Shown in pieces: positions 47,159 through 58,822 of a stretch of DNA of 64,000 nucleotides. Under the pieces are notes generated by a model that saw only the letters and a program-made list of their open reading frames with translations, was not told the DNA's origin and did not search any database. The stretch's first letter is position 1; each line of letters starts with the position of its first letter. Source of the DNA: Gymnothorax reevesii (Eukaryota > Chordata > Actinopteri > Anguilliformes > Muraenidae); assembly GCA_029721435.1 (NCBI GenBank), contig CM056577.1, positions 28,537,719 through 28,601,718 on the forward strand, written 5' to 3'. The position numbers and the translations under genes were made by a program.

Positions 47159-47258
47159 CTTCAGTGGCGACTCCCCGCCGATGTAGACAAAGACTACGTC
47201 ATGATGGCTCAGTACCTCCTCAAACATCTCTTGACTGGGAAGGGATCGTACCGCTGGG
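47159..47258 (-). CDS. tmx3: tmx3 exon, start of the second thioredoxin-like region
   Basis: A 100-bp exon encoding PAVRSLPSQEMFEEVLSHHD and then VVFVYIGGESPLK, matching the human LPSQQMF and VYVGGESPLK stretches. Phase selects the acceptor: CTCTCCAG before CCC keeps the frame, whereas the next AG, five bases on, would reach a stop within a dozen codons. Donor GTATGA. It ends on a complete lysine codon. Confidence 0.95.
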
Positions 47259-47872
47259 CTGGAGAGAGCACACACACAATCGCACACACTAATGAACAGA
47301 AATTCAGGTCAACTTACCTTTAATTCCCACTCACAATTCATCAAAGGGCTCGAGCAATCATCACCGGGCACAGAGGTGATCTCATTCATCAGAGCACAGC
47401 TAGCAGATTGAACTGGTATATGCTGCCACCTAGTGGGCATTAAGAGAGCCAGCGACAAAAGCTTTAACCAGGCAGCTCAGTGACTAACAACAGAGTGGCC
47501 AGATTTTCCTCATCATTTTTTTGTCTCAACAACAACTACCGTCTTCATGGGGTCATTTCTATACGTTTGTTTGCATTAACTACAAGTGACATGCCATGAA
47601 TCTCAAACCAGTGATTTGTTTCTGGGAATGGGCTTTAAAGTTTGTTAATCAACATTAGTATGTGCAATAAAAAAAAAAATGATGAGCACAGCCAGACAGT
47701 CAAAGAGACCGAGATGATGAGCTATGATGAAACTGATAAAGTGCACAGTGGAGAGGGCACAGGGAATAAACTTTCTCATCGACTTCCTGAAATACTTTAG
47801 CTTCAGCCGAATTGATTAATCAATGAGCTGCTATTAATCTCAGCCGGCAGAGCCAACTACCTCTGCAGTCAT

Positions 47873-49350
47873 CCAGCTGGTCTGTGTAAGACTGCACCAT
47901 ATACAGTCTTCAGATGCAGAAGACCAGCTGGGCTCTGAAAGACTGCACCATATACAGTCTCCAGATGCAGTAGACCAGCTGGGCTCTGTAAGACTGCACC
48001 ATATACAGTCTCCAGATGCAGTAGACCAGCTGAGCTCTGTAAGACTGCACCATATACAGTCTACAGATGCAGAAGACCAGCTGAGCTCTGTAAGACTGCA
48101 CCATATACGGTCTACAGATGCAGTAGACCAGCTGAGCTCTGTAAGACGGCACCATATACAGTCTCCAGATGCAAAAGACCAGCTGAGCTCTGTAAGATTC
48201 CACCATATACAGTCTACAGATGCAGTAGACCAGCTGGGCTCTGTAAGACTGCACCATATACAGTCTCCAGATGCAGTAGACCAGCTGAGCTCTGTAAGAC
48301 GGCACCATATACAGTCTCCAGATGCAAAAGACCAGCTGAGCTCTGTAAGATTCCACCATATACAGTCTCCAGATGCAGTAGACCAGCTGAGCTCTGTAAG
48401 ATTCCACCATATACAGTCTACAGATGCAGTAGACCAGCTGGCCTCTGTAAGATTCCACCATATACAGTCTACAGATGCAGAAGACCAGCTGGTCTGTGTA
48501 AGACTGCACCATATACAGTCTCCAGATGCAGCAGACCAGCTGAGCTCTGTCAGACTGCACCATATACAGTCTACAGATGCAGAAGACCAGCTGAGCTCTG
48601 TAAGACTGCACCATATACAGTCTACAGATGCAGAAGACCAGCTGAGCTCTGTAAGACTGCACCATATACAGTCTCCAGATGCAGAAGACCAGCTGAGCTC
48701 TGTAAGACTGCACCATATACAGTCTCCAGATGCAGTAGACCACCTGGGCTCTGTAAGACTGCACCATATACAGTCTACAGATGCAGAAGACCAGCTGAGC
48801 TCTGTAAGACTGCACCACATACAGTCTCCAGATGCAGTAGACCAGCTGGGCTCTGTAAGACTGCACCATATACAGTCTCCAGATGCAGTAGACCAGCTGA
48901 GCTCTGTAAGACTGTACCATATACAGTCTACAGATGCAGAAGACCAGCTGAGCTCTGTAAGACTGCACCATATACAGTCTACAGATGCAGTAGACCAGCT
49001 GAGCTCTGTAAGACGGCACCATATACAGTCTCCAGATGCAGTAGACCAGCTGATCTCTGTAACACTGCACCATATACAGTAGACCAGTTGAACTGTGTAA
49101 GATTGCGCCATACACAGCCTCCAGATGCAGTAAACCAGCTGCGCTGTGTAAGACTGCACCATATACAGTCTCCAGATGCAGTAGACCAGCTGGGCTCTGT
49201 AAGACTGCACCATATACAGTCTACAGATGGAGAAGACCAGCTGAACTATGTAAGACTGCATCACCACAGTCTACAGCAACAGTGGACCAGGTGAGCTATG
49301 CGAGACTACACCGTATATGGTCTACAGCCGCAGTAGGCCAGCTGCATTGT
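47873..49350. repeat. 51-bp minisatellite, about 28 copies
   Basis: Unit ACCATATACAGTCTCCAGAT, then GCAGTAGACCAGCTGAGCTC, then TGTAAGACTGC (51 bp). Copies are highly alike in the centre and decay towards 49260-49380. Since 51 = 17 x 3, frames stay open on the minus strand for up to 475 codons with a 17-residue period; these are not genes. No spacers occur between units, so it is not a CRISPR array. Confidence 0.97.
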
Positions 49351-49477
49351 GTAAAACTCAAGCCTTGTACTGTCCACAGCAGCAGTTGGCCAAGTAGTAA
49401 AAACTGAATGTACCATCTGCAAACCCAATATACAAACTATAACAATGCCCAAGGAGGTGAATAAAGGCAGTGCGGGT

Positions 49478-49491
49478 ATGTGTGTGCGTGG

Positions 49492-49532
<41 letters not shown>
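49478..49532. repeat. TG microsatellite
   Basis: TG repeat followed by a run of G. Other simple repeats of this kind in the window are CA at 60237-60263 and ATA at 51038-51063. Confidence 0.85.
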
Positions 49533-49533
<1 letters not shown>

Positions 49534-49843
49534 GTGGGGGGGGCTTAAAAATGAAGAGAGTAAATGAAGGCAATTTTAAGCATTACAAAAAAGAACACCC
49601 CCATGAGACACACAAAGCTGGCAATCTTTCAAGTGTTTTCCTCAAATCACCTGCAACACTGTACAAGCAGCCAAGTTAACGCCGAACAGCCAAACATCAG
49701 AGATAATCTGGAGAACATCACTGATTTCCACAGGCAACAAAAGCAGTCAGAGCCAAAAGCAAAGCACATCAGCTGGAACAGAGAAGTACGGAGTAAAACA
49801 CAGCGGGAGCACAGAACACCAGCACCCACTCACACCTCCTTAC

Positions 49844-49924
49844 CCTGCCACCCTGTTCGCAAACTCGATGATGTCATCCTTGGTCCGGGGCCCTCTGTAG
49901 TTGTAGGCCAGATCCCCCTTTATC
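49844..49924 (-). CDS. tmx3: tmx3 exon, C-terminal part of the a domain
   Basis: An 81-bp exon reading IKGDLAYNYRGPRTKDDIIEF and on to NRVA. It aligns without gaps to the human LKGDLAYNYRGPRTKDD segment, including the RGPRT turn. Acceptor TTTTCAG, donor GTAAGG after GCAGG. The 51-bp minisatellite sits between it and the next exon. Confidence 0.95.
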
Positions 49925-50056
49925 CTGAAAATTGCAGCAACCAACAGTTACAGAGCACTGCTCATCGGGCAGGGTAGCAACCCCGGCCAGTGAGAACCAC
50001 AGGCAGGAAATACCGGCCTTTGACGCTAAATTAGTGGGGTCATACAGCTGAATGCA

Positions 50057-51745
50057 GGGGTGGGCAATAAATAAATATTATCTGGATATTGTAATATAAC
50101 ATGAGATATCACCTGGGATTTTTGATATCGTAACATTGTGATATGACATCAGCGTCGGCTTTCCTGGTCTTAAAGGCCGCATTACAGTATAGGGAATGCA
50201 GTTTTCAGCACTTATTAGACAGTTCTAGCCGTTGCCTGTACCAGCTTGGTCATTATATCCACATGACTGTTTATCAAAAATCACACTGTGTAAAAATCTT
50301 GTGAAAGCACCGTGAGCCATTTCTCCCAAATACCGCCACGATATCGAAATCTAAAATGTTGGGATATTCGTTTCTAGTTGTGCTCCGATCAATCGGCCAC
50401 CAATAATTATTCCGTGAAAAAGTGTGTGATCGGCGTATGCCCATCAATGCCTTTCATTGCCGATCACTGAGAATGAAAGAAAGCCTGTGGTTTGGTCTGA
50501 GGCCGCGTATGTGTTATACATTACACAATCAGCCAATGTCAATTGTCAACAAAGACTTTCCCTGATCCAGGATTCAGGGAGTTTGTGGGATTATCTGCCC
50601 TCCGCGGCACCAGAGGGCGCCGGCACCACAGATCACGTTGCTCACCGATGGGACTGTGGCCTAACAGGAGAAATGAAATTACGTTTTACACTGATTGGTT
50701 GGACACTTTAAATTATGCTCGCGCATTCTCGGGTTGACTCATGGCAAATTGTAATTGAGATTCATGTTTGAAGATCCATTCATGTTGGTAGATGAATGAA
50801 GTTACTCGTTGGATGGATTGTAAGTGGCTGTTGAATGATTAATAAAATGTTACAAAAAAATTATTTTAGATTAAATATAATCTAAGAGGAGAGGGTCTTA
50901 ATTATGGAGTTATGAAGAATGTTAAAATATAAAAAACAGCAAAAAGCAGCGCTGTTGCTGGTACTGAGGCCAGAGAGGTCCTATGATGGAGTAGTGGAAA
51001 ATTAAATTATAGATTGAATATTACCTGACTGTGATAAATAATAATAATAATAATAATAATAATACGCCAAGTTTTACCGATTTCTCATTTTTTCCCCCCT
51101 TTTTTTTATTTTTTCCATTACTTTTCTTACATACAGCATGATTTTAATAAAATCTTTCCCCACAAATAACCCAAACCTGCTGCACCACTGCAAATTTACA
51201 GTAGTCCAATGGCACATCAAAGAATATGAGTCTAAGAATATTTGTTTATTCATTTTGTACTGCTGCAAAGTGGATTTTTTGATTGAATTAGTTTCAGACT
51301 GTGCATCTATACATGCACGAGCGCACCCATTTTCAAAAAATCCGAATTTGAGCCCTGGAGGAGATGAGTGAATTTTCATTTTTGGGTGAACTTTCCCTTT
51401 TATGTTTTCAATCTGTTAAAGATTGTGTTCCTGAAAGCAGGTAAATTTAAATGTTTTTCAGTTGTCCTTTTGACTGAATAGTTGCTGCATTTTGCATGCA
51501 AGGTTTTTATATTTTTTCTCTTGAAAAAGTTAGGAAAAACCAGTTTTTTTTTTCCAAATTAAGATTATTTTATCGTTCCTTTTTTCCAGATCATCTAGCA
51601 AGTAGCACTCATCATAACTAAATCGAAAAATTTACAGCCAATTCATGTGATCGGTATCAGTGATCGGCAGTCATGGCTGATCGATATCGGTGATCAGCGG
51701 CATCGGAGCATCACTATTCGATCTGTCGATACTGTCCCGCCCTTG
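50057..51745. mobile_element. Outer DNA element hosting a nested hAT-like insertion
   Basis: The left end AGGGGTGGGCAATAA with ATATCG-rich sequence resembles, inverted, the right end GTCGATACTGTCCCGCCCTT. This is the ATATCG-type element widespread in fish. Its two halves are separated by the insertion at 50375-51716. Confidence 0.5.
50375..51716. mobile_element. hAT-like element nested in the outer element
   Basis: Left end TAGTTGTGCTCCGATCAATC and right end, inverted, TAGTGATGCTCCGATGCCGC. GTGCTCCGATC ends are typical of fish hAT elements. Eight-base flanks (TTCGTTTC, TTCGATCT) match at six positions, as for an old 8-bp duplication. About 1.3 kb, no intact transposase frame seen. Confidence 0.55.
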
Positions 51746-52369
51746 ATAGTTAGGTGACGGACTGCCAAATCTGGCCCTCAGCTCCAAACCCAGAACGGCT
51801 TTGCCTTTCTCCCCTGCAAAAATTTCTGTTGAGACAGACTCCCCTCAAACTCAAATACTCTGTAAAAGGAGTGTGAAAAGCAGCAGTTCACATATTCTGA
51901 GGAGCAGGATTTGAGCGACAGGTTGACTGTAATGCGGGGCAGGAAGGGTTGTGTCCTGCTGGGTCCATGAAACAAATCAAGTCCGGGTGAGAGACTTACA
52001 GAAAATCCGGTAAACCCATTTTTCCAATTCATGAGTTTAATATCTATTGATTTCATTCACGCATTTGAAATGGTATTGACCTCAAGCACACCCACGAGTG
52101 TGCCATTTCAAAGCAAGCCCATTCATGAATATCGTTCGTTTTGCATCGTTTGTGGACACCTTTCAGGCACACTAAAAACCAATTATTCCCAGAGGGTTCC
52201 ACTAACAGCGCTGCAACTTATGGCGCGCATTTTTATGAATGTCGGCCATGATTGCTTTTGTCAGTTCATCTTACAGCAGCAAGCTAGTACCATCTCAAAA
52301 CGATTACACTGCTGCTAAAAAAAAAAACCCCAAAAAAAAAACAAAGAAACGGACGCAGTTCAGACTCAC

Positions 52370-52415
52370 AGCTTTATCGTGGGGTAGCCACGAACTCCAA
52401 ACTCAGATGCAGCAC
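52370..52415 (-). CDS. tmx3: tmx3 exon, end of the thioredoxin a domain (cis-proline loop)
   Basis: A 46-bp exon that completes serine from the previous exon and reads AASEFGVRGYPTIKL. It includes the YPT cis-proline loop that packs against the active site in all thioredoxin folds. Acceptor TTCCAG, donor GTGAGT. It leaves two bases (CT) that the next exon completes to leucine. It lies outside any long open frame and was found by matching the family and the splice phase. Confidence 0.94.
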
Positions 52416-52859
52416 CTGGAACAGATTAAAATTCGTTTAATGGGAACATATTTCACAATGTTTTCTACGCCCCTCACTGGCTTGTTGGTTACACAAGCTC
52501 TTAAATGGGTAACTTTACGCAATGCATATTAATTAAATATTGGTCTTTACAACACATTAGTATTGTAAAAACACCAAAATAAAACCTCCCTGACCCAATG
52601 GCAATAAATAATGGACTTTAACAAAATACAGTTCAGGACATCAGAGCGTGAGCACAGGCACTCAAATAGCATTGTTCATTGCTCGCATTTTATAAACCGT
52701 AGCTGCAGGCGCTATTGAGAAATGAGACTAGAATGTTCTAGTACAAGACTGAAAATTCCAATGCTACCGGTGAATAAAAGGAATGGAGCTCTACAACATA
52801 GACTTTTAGAAACTATTCCAAAAACCTGCACTTCAGTGGAGTAAACCCTGTCCATCCCA

Positions 52860-53165
52860 TCCATACTTTATCTATGGAGGTTATTCCTCTGTTCGGTCGT
52901 GAGGGAGCGGGAGGCGATCCCTGCGGACTGCGGGCAGAAGGCAGGGATGCACCCTGGACAGCTCACCAACCCATCACAGGACTAACACGCCATTCACACA
53001 ATATTCACTCACACACTCATGCCTACGGACAACTCAGAATCTCCAATGAACTGAACATGCATGTCTTTGGACTGCGGCAGGAAGCCAGGGTACCTGAATG
53101 ACGCCCACGGAGGAGAGGGCTTACACAACCTGTGCTGAACAAATTCACTAACCCACCACACCGCT
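52860..53165 (-). mobile_element. tRNA-derived fish SINE, reverse orientation
   Basis: Reading the minus strand, the head near 53165 has CGCAGCGGTGTGGTGGGTTA. The body contains the reverse complement of CATGCATGTCTTTGGACTGC and CTCAGAATCTCCAATGAACT, and then the CCATCACAGGACT-type segment. Same SINE class as 21630-21978, here in the tmx3 sense orientation. Confidence 0.75.
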
Positions 53166-54540
53166 GCGTCATAAGACCAAAAAGCAGTTTAACAATATAT
53201 GCAAAATAAGCATTGCCTAGCTTTAATATATGGAAAAAAGGCTATTTTTCCTTGTGAGAAACAGCTACCCAACGACTAGTAAAAATTTCCACTGTAAGCA
53301 GTAAGCACATCACATTTGCCTTTTTGGCAGGACTGGTCCAGCCCAGCCCTATATCCTCGGAAAGTGTGAGTTAGTAAATAAGAGCTACACCACTGGCCAG
53401 CCAGCCAAGAACACTTTTCTTATTGCCCACTGCTCTTTCGAACAGATTTGGCACCAACAGTTTCTATTACATCATCGGGAGAAGTTGACAGCAGATCCAC
53501 ACGTATCCAGACAGTAGTCATCTCACTACTTTAGTGAGTAGTCTTTAGTAGTAGTCATCTCTCCCTTTAATCTGCATCCAGAGAAGAAGATATGCCGAAA
53601 ACATGAGAACCTCATTGGCACGAAGGAAGGCTGCACACTGCCACCTGGTGGTTATAAATATCCTGGTAACAGGATTCAGGACCGAGTCGGGCTGATCCTT
53701 CACAGCACGCTTAAATGAAAGCAGCTTCATTAACTCCAGCGCCGGGCAGAAACAGGGGACTTAAAGGATTTGGCTGGGGAAATTCCCCGGAGGAGAGCTG
53801 ACGGTGCGGTAAAACCATCTGGAACAACAATTGTTCGCTGCTATTGTTTCCGCAGGAGGTTTTTTTTTTTTTTAAACGCACTGCGACAGCCCTGCCGCAT
53901 ATACAGCAATTTAAGCAAATCTTCCTCTGTCCCCGAATGTTACCGTGTGCCACCTTATTTATTCTTTTTTTTTTTTTTTTTTAAGTATTACAGTCTCTTC
54001 AAGCAAAGGGAGTGTACACAGCCTCTACAGCAGATGTGACCCATTTAGATTCCACATCCTCATTTCCATAGACACATGCATACAGCCTTTCATACTTCTT
54101 TGGACAATACTAGACCCACCTTCACAACAACATACTCTAGTTCCTATAGCCAATAGTCCAATGATTTTCATGTACATACTAAAGTGTTCAGCAGGCTAAT
54201 CTTTAGCAATGGCAGGTGAAACCAGTGACTATCTATTGTAATACTGTCATTGCACAGTTGAATAATTGCTCTGCATAATTGCCCATCTCTAAGGGCAAAA
54301 TCACGAGGTGGGCGAGTAAATACAAGGACGGCCAGTCAGTATCAAATAATTACAGATAACAAAAATGTTTACGAGAATAAGGTCCATCATCAGGATAAAA
54401 AACTTTACATTGTAAAAGGCTAGTGAACACAGCATTAAGTAGTAGTAGGCCACTGAATATTTGAAAACAACCAGCTCAAAAAAAGAATTAATTGCAATGA
54501 TTCAAATTGTGGTATTCCTCAGCGAAAGAATCATCATAAG
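53166..54540. other. tmx3 intron, nothing recognised
   Basis: T runs near 53860 and 53966-53983. No exon or mobile element identified. Confidence 0.4.
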
Positions 54541-54559
54541 CCTGATGGCATATCCTGCT

Positions 54560-55290
54560 GGCCCCCACATAATATGAAATGTGAAAAATATCACAATGGC
54601 AAAACCGCAGGGGGCAAGCATATGGTCAACTGGATTTCAACATATCCCAAATAATCTTGTTAAGTTTCAAGACTATAACTGATGGTTTTGAGAGTAAAAG
54701 GGATGCTGATATGTGACTGATAGCAGCCATCTTGTTTGAGCAACAACCTTCATACCTAGGGATATTTATCAGCCCCCCAACAAAAATGATGCATTAAAAA
54801 ATAAGTTGATTTGGCAATTGGTATTGAGTTATGACCATCTATAGCGCCACCTACAGACAGATTTGCAACAAATTTGGTCGGTCCGAGTTATATGGCCTGA
54901 TGATGAGGGATGTCAAGTTTAGAGACGATTGTCAAGTGCATTCGGGAGTCAGTGCTCATGCTCACTACAGAGGCAACATCCACAAAATTAATAGGTTTAC
55001 TGCAGCCACATCTCCCAAATAGCAACTGTGTGAATAGAACATAAGATGAGAACCAAATTTCATGTGAATTGGTAACACCATGTAGGACAAAGGATTGACA
55101 AAAAAATTCAAAATGGCAGAAATCTACCCACACACAAATGGGTGTGGCTTATATGGATGAATCTGTCTGCCCTGACAGGATCTAGAAAAAAAAAAAACAT
55201 CGTTTTTGAGTCAAGTTACAGGCCAAAATGCGAACTTCGCTGCTATAGCACCAACTTGCAGTCAACCTATATAAAATAATGGCAAAAGAC
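54560..55290. repeat. Dispersed fish repeat
   Basis: Contains phrases typical of a repeat scattered in teleost introns: ATAGCGCCACCTACAGACAG, AATTTGGTCGGTCCGAGTTA, AAATTTCATGTGAATTGGTA. Weakly related text lies at 61080-61440 (CACCTGGTGGCGCTATACC). Boundaries are not clear. Confidence 0.4.
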
Positions 55291-55419
55291 ACTAATCCAG
55301 CACAAGGTTGATGTGTGTGCCAGGTTTTATGGGACAATATCAAGCCTTTTTGTAAGTTATGTTCCGGACAAAAACATGCTTATGGATAGACAGAGTGATA
55401 GCGATATCCCCAAGAATAT

Positions 55420-55755
55420 ATGCTGCGAGGAGAATAAATATGTGAGACAAATACACATGTACTGCAGGGAGAATATACATAAAGTACAGGGAAGATAATA
55501 TAATAATAAATAAATATATAAAATAGCAACAGGGAGAATATACATATGCTTCAAGGAGAATATATATAAGATACAGGAAAAATAATTAAGCTACTGGAAA
55601 AATACACAAACTACAGGCAAAATAAAGCTACAAGGAGAATACGCTAAATGGAAATTATACAAAAAAGATAAAGCTACAGAATATACATCAGCTCCAGCGA
55701 AAATGTACATAAACGACAGGAAAGATATAGACAAGCAGCAGGGAAAATATACAAA
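55420..55755. repeat. Degenerate short tandem repeat, left part
   Basis: Irregular units of roughly 22-30 bp built on CTACAGGGAGAATATACATA (for example at 55460, 55522 and 55552). The same unit resumes at 57995-58075 (GCTGCAGGGAGAATATAAAA), beyond the Tc1 element, so the transposon landed inside the array. Confidence 0.65.
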
Positions 55756-55932
55756 CCCTGTTCCAAAATAGTTGGGACAAAGGATAAATTGTGAATAAAA
55801 TCTAAATACAATGACTAGACATATAAAACTGCCCGATATAGATTTCCTTTAAATCTGATAAAAACTCATTGATATATGTTCCCCAAAAACACCGAAGTTT
55901 TGACCAGCTTGAATGCCACCTCAACTGTCTAG

Positions 55933-57986
55933 AGCCCCAATTCCGAAATAGTTGGGATGAAGTGTAAATTGTGAATAAAATAAAAAGCAATGACTTTCAG
56001 ATCACATGAACCAATATGTTATTTACAATAGAGCATAGACAGCATTTCAAATGTTCAAACGGAGACATTTTAAATTTTTATCCACAAAATTTCAAATTTT
56101 ATGGCTGCAAGAGGTCTCAAAAAAGTTGGGACACAGGCAAAACAGGGCTGAAAAACCTATTAATATAAAAAAGAATCAGCAGAAAAAACATTTAGTAAGT
56201 AATTAAGTTAACTGGCATCAGGTGTGTAACATGATTGGCTATAAAAAGGATGTCTTAGAGAGGCTGTCTCTCAGAAGTAAAGATGGCCAGAGACTCTGCA
56301 ACCTGTGAAGGTTTGCTTGAAAAAAAATTGTGGAATAATTTAAAAACAATATTCCTCAACGTCAAATTGCAAGGGCTTTGAAGGTCTCATCATCAACAGT
56401 GCATAACATCATCAACAGATTCAGAGAAACTGGAAAAATCTCTGTGCGTAAGGGCCAAGGCCGAAGACCTTTACTGGATGCCCATGATCTTCGGGCCCTC
56501 AGACCCCACTGCATCACTCACCGGCATGATTCTGTCATTGACATTACAAAATGGGCCCAGGAATACTTCAAGAAACCACCGTCAGTAAACACAGTCCGCC
56601 GTGCCACCCACAGATGCCACCTAAAACCCCATCATGCAAAAAGGAAGCCATTGTTGAGCATGATCCAGAAGCGCCACCGTGTTCTGTGGGCAGGGGTCAT
56701 TTAACCCTTAAATGCCCAACTATAGTAAAAGTTGAAAGAAAAATCTATGCATTCTGTTAATATGTCCAGGGGAGGGGCTAATAATAACCCAATAGCAATT
56801 TTTAATTTTTGGTGACCTTTGACCTCATTTTAGTTTTGTGACATGTGTCACACTAAGTTTCTTGGATATAAAGAGAACTTTTGTCCATCATTGTTTTGGT
56901 AGTTGACATATAGCTGAAGAATTGGGCATAGCTTATTTTTCCATTAGCTTACCCGTTTGTCTACTTAAACCAGTGATAGTTGGGTGCTGATCTATCGTGT
57001 GGATTCCACCATGGTGGGGCCATATTGGAAAGGTTAGCTGGTACAGCCAGTTTAGTGTCAGTTCCACTTTTATGCATGAGATGGCAGCACTGATGGTCTA
57101 AATATGTCATTATGGGCATTAGGCTGCAAAATCTATGTGGGGTCAGTGGTTTTGACAACCCCCAAAATCGCGTGACAAATTTGTCACAGGGGGCATTTAA
57201 GGGTTAAAATATACAGTAGCAAAGTGGCAGTGTCCTGTGGTCAGATGAGTCCGAATTTGGCATTCTTTTTGGAAATCATGGGCGTTGTGTCACCTGGGCT
57301 AAAGAGGAGAAAGACCACCCCTCCTGTTATTAGAGTTCAGTTCAAAAGGCAGCATGTCTTAATTGCATGTTTTAAAAAGCACCACGAATGCTGAAAGGTA
57401 TATAAAAGTTTTAGAGCAACATTTGCTCCCCTCCAGATGACATCTATTCCAGGGAAGGCCTTGTGCATTTCAGCAGGACAATGCAAAACCACATACTGCA
57501 GCTGTTACAACAGCATGGCTTCATAGTATAAGAGTCTGTGTGCTGAACTAGCCTGCCTGCAGTCATCTTTCACAGATTGAGAACATTTGGCGCATAATTA
57601 AACAAAAAATCCGTCAAAGGAGACCCAAAACTCTCCAGCAGCTGGAAGCCTGTAATAAACAAGAGTGATATCAAATTCCAATGGCTAAACTCAAGAAACT
57701 TGTCTCCTCAATGCCCAGACGCCTCCATTCTGTGTTAAAAAGAAGAGGGGGTGCTACACCGTGGTAAACAGGCCCCTGTCCCAACTTTTTTGAGAACTGT
57801 AGCAGCCATCAAATTTGAAATGAGCTCATTTTGTGCATACAATTGTAAAATTGCTCAGTTTCAACATTTGCCATGTTATCTCTGTTCTATTGTGAATAAA
57901 ATACTGGCTGGTGTGAGTTGAAAGTCATTGCGTTTTGATTTTAGTCACAATTTCCACTTTGTCCCAACTATTTCGGAATTGGGGTT
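55933..57986 (+). mobile_element. Tc1-like transposon with both ends, interrupted
   Basis: The left end has CCCCAATTCCGAAATAGTTG, continuing GGA, and the right end carries the exact reverse complement. Transposase pieces run plus-strand: the HTH around 56345-56460 (VSSSTVHNIINRFRETG), WAQEYFKKPPSVNTV, then after a nested insertion (56705-57203) SDESEFG and the NAKPHTA region near 57480. The late part SMPRRLHSVLKRRGGATPW reaches the stop at about 57765. Stops and frameshifts make it inactive. Confidence 0.85.
56705..57203. mobile_element. 499-bp piggyBac-like MITE nested in Tc1
   Basis: Starts CCCTTAAATGCCC and ends GGGCATTTAAGGG, a perfect 13-bp inverted repeat, with TTAA at 56701-56704 and 57204-57207. 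The related Tc1 copy in this window has the uninterrupted site CTCATTTAAAATGG (TTAA at 63646-63649), so the boundaries are exact. Subterminal palindromes GTGACATGTGTCAC and GTGACAAATTTGTCAC occur near each end. No transposase frame. Confidence 0.85.
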
Positions 57987-58406
57987 ATATATACAACCTA
58001 GAAGGCAAAAAAAAATAGCTGCAGGGAGAATATAAAAAAACTACAGGGAAAACAATGCAACTAGAGAAAGAATACACATGAACGGACTCCTGCTGACTCC
58101 AGGGTAGGGTCTGGGCGGACTGCAGTAAAGCACAGTGTGCATTAGGACCAGAGGCAGAAACACACACCAGACTGGCAGGCCATCCATCATATTATGACAA
58201 ACCCAATAAAAAAGGGATTTCAGGCAGCATAAGCGGGCATTTTGGCAAGAGTGTGGGGGCGAGGTCAGCTTCCTACAGCACAGGACATGTACAATGAGCC
58301 CGGAGCAGGATTTCAACCGCGGCCCCTTATTTGTCCAGAGATTCCAAATTCTGCAGCAGACCCAGCCACCAACAGGCTGAAAGCCCTCCGAGCCAACATT
58401 ATTTGA

Positions 58407-58554
58407 ACCTTAAAAGTACTGAAATAAATGTCATAAAAATATAAATTTCACCATCTTGTGCTGTTGAAAACCCATCATGGTTAGGTTTTCAACAGCTTTG
58501 ATTTTGACATTTTACATCATTGAGCAACAATAGCTGCGTTTAGCGCTCCAAGTG
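58407..58554. mobile_element. Decayed relative of the 39631-39834 MITE
   Basis: Shares ATAAATTTCACCATCTTGTG-like text, the stem GTTGAAAACCCATCATGG with TTAGGTTTTCAAC, and GAGCAACAATAGCTGCGTTT then AGCGCTC with the 39.6-kb copy. It lacks the inner hairpin. Flanks TTGA and TCAA look like decayed TTAA. Confidence 0.6.
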
Positions 58555-58698
58555 TCAACTTTGTGGTAACACAACATAGGGCTCCATCACCAGAGTATTT
58601 ACACTGTGATCTACAAGACTTTCCCTTCAACTCATACACTGTTTCACTTGTTAAATAGCAAAGCTACACCCGCCACACACAGCCAGCAGGTGACTTAC

Positions 58699-58822
58699 TG
58701 GAGTACGCCGTGGCGTCCATTCTTCCAACATTTATAAGGGAGCCGGAACTCTTCAGCTCAGAGCCAATTTCATGCCACACCGGTTCCATCTTTTTACAGT
58801 ATCCGCACCACGGCGCATAGAA
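58699..58822 (-). CDS. tmx3: tmx3 exon with the CGYC thioredoxin active site
   Basis: The 124-bp exon encodes 41 codons plus one base. It opens with FYAPWCGYCKK, the redox-active thioredoxin motif (human TMX3 has CGHC), and ends at MDATAYSS. The acceptor is TGCAG before TTC; the donor is GTAAGT after TCC A. The two cysteines that perform thiol-disulfide exchange are intact, so the enzyme should be active. This is the most 5' tmx3 exon in the window. Confidence 0.96.

Larger units (their letters stand above)
4095..58822 (-). other. tmx3: tmx3 gene span (13 of its exons; 5' end outside the window)
   Basis: Thioredoxin-related transmembrane protein 3, a type I ER-membrane protein disulfide isomerase that forms or isomerises disulfides in secretory proteins. 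Thirteen minus-strand exons total 1296 coding bases (431 codons plus stop). Every junction keeps phase, with GT donors and AG acceptors throughout. The joined product follows human TMX3 from its active-site phenylalanine to the C-terminus: CGYC redox motif, thioredoxin-like a domain, two redox-inactive thioredoxin-fold regions, one membrane span, acidic cytosolic tail. Human TMX3 is about 454 residues; adding the missing ~45 N-terminal residues gives about 475 here, the excess lying in the acidic tail. No exon encoding the signal peptide is visible between 58823 and 64000. Teleosts may carry two tmx3 copies; I cannot tell which this is. The gene spans at least 54 kb because its introns are filled with repeats. 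Confidence 0.96.

Noticed and set aside
47840..49267. Open frames of 475 and 401 codons
   Set aside because: The 51-bp repeat is a multiple of three and lacks stops in two frames; the translations are 17-residue repeats with no family.
47873..49350. CRISPR-like array
   Set aside because: Direct head-to-tail repeats with no unique spacers, in a vertebrate intron.
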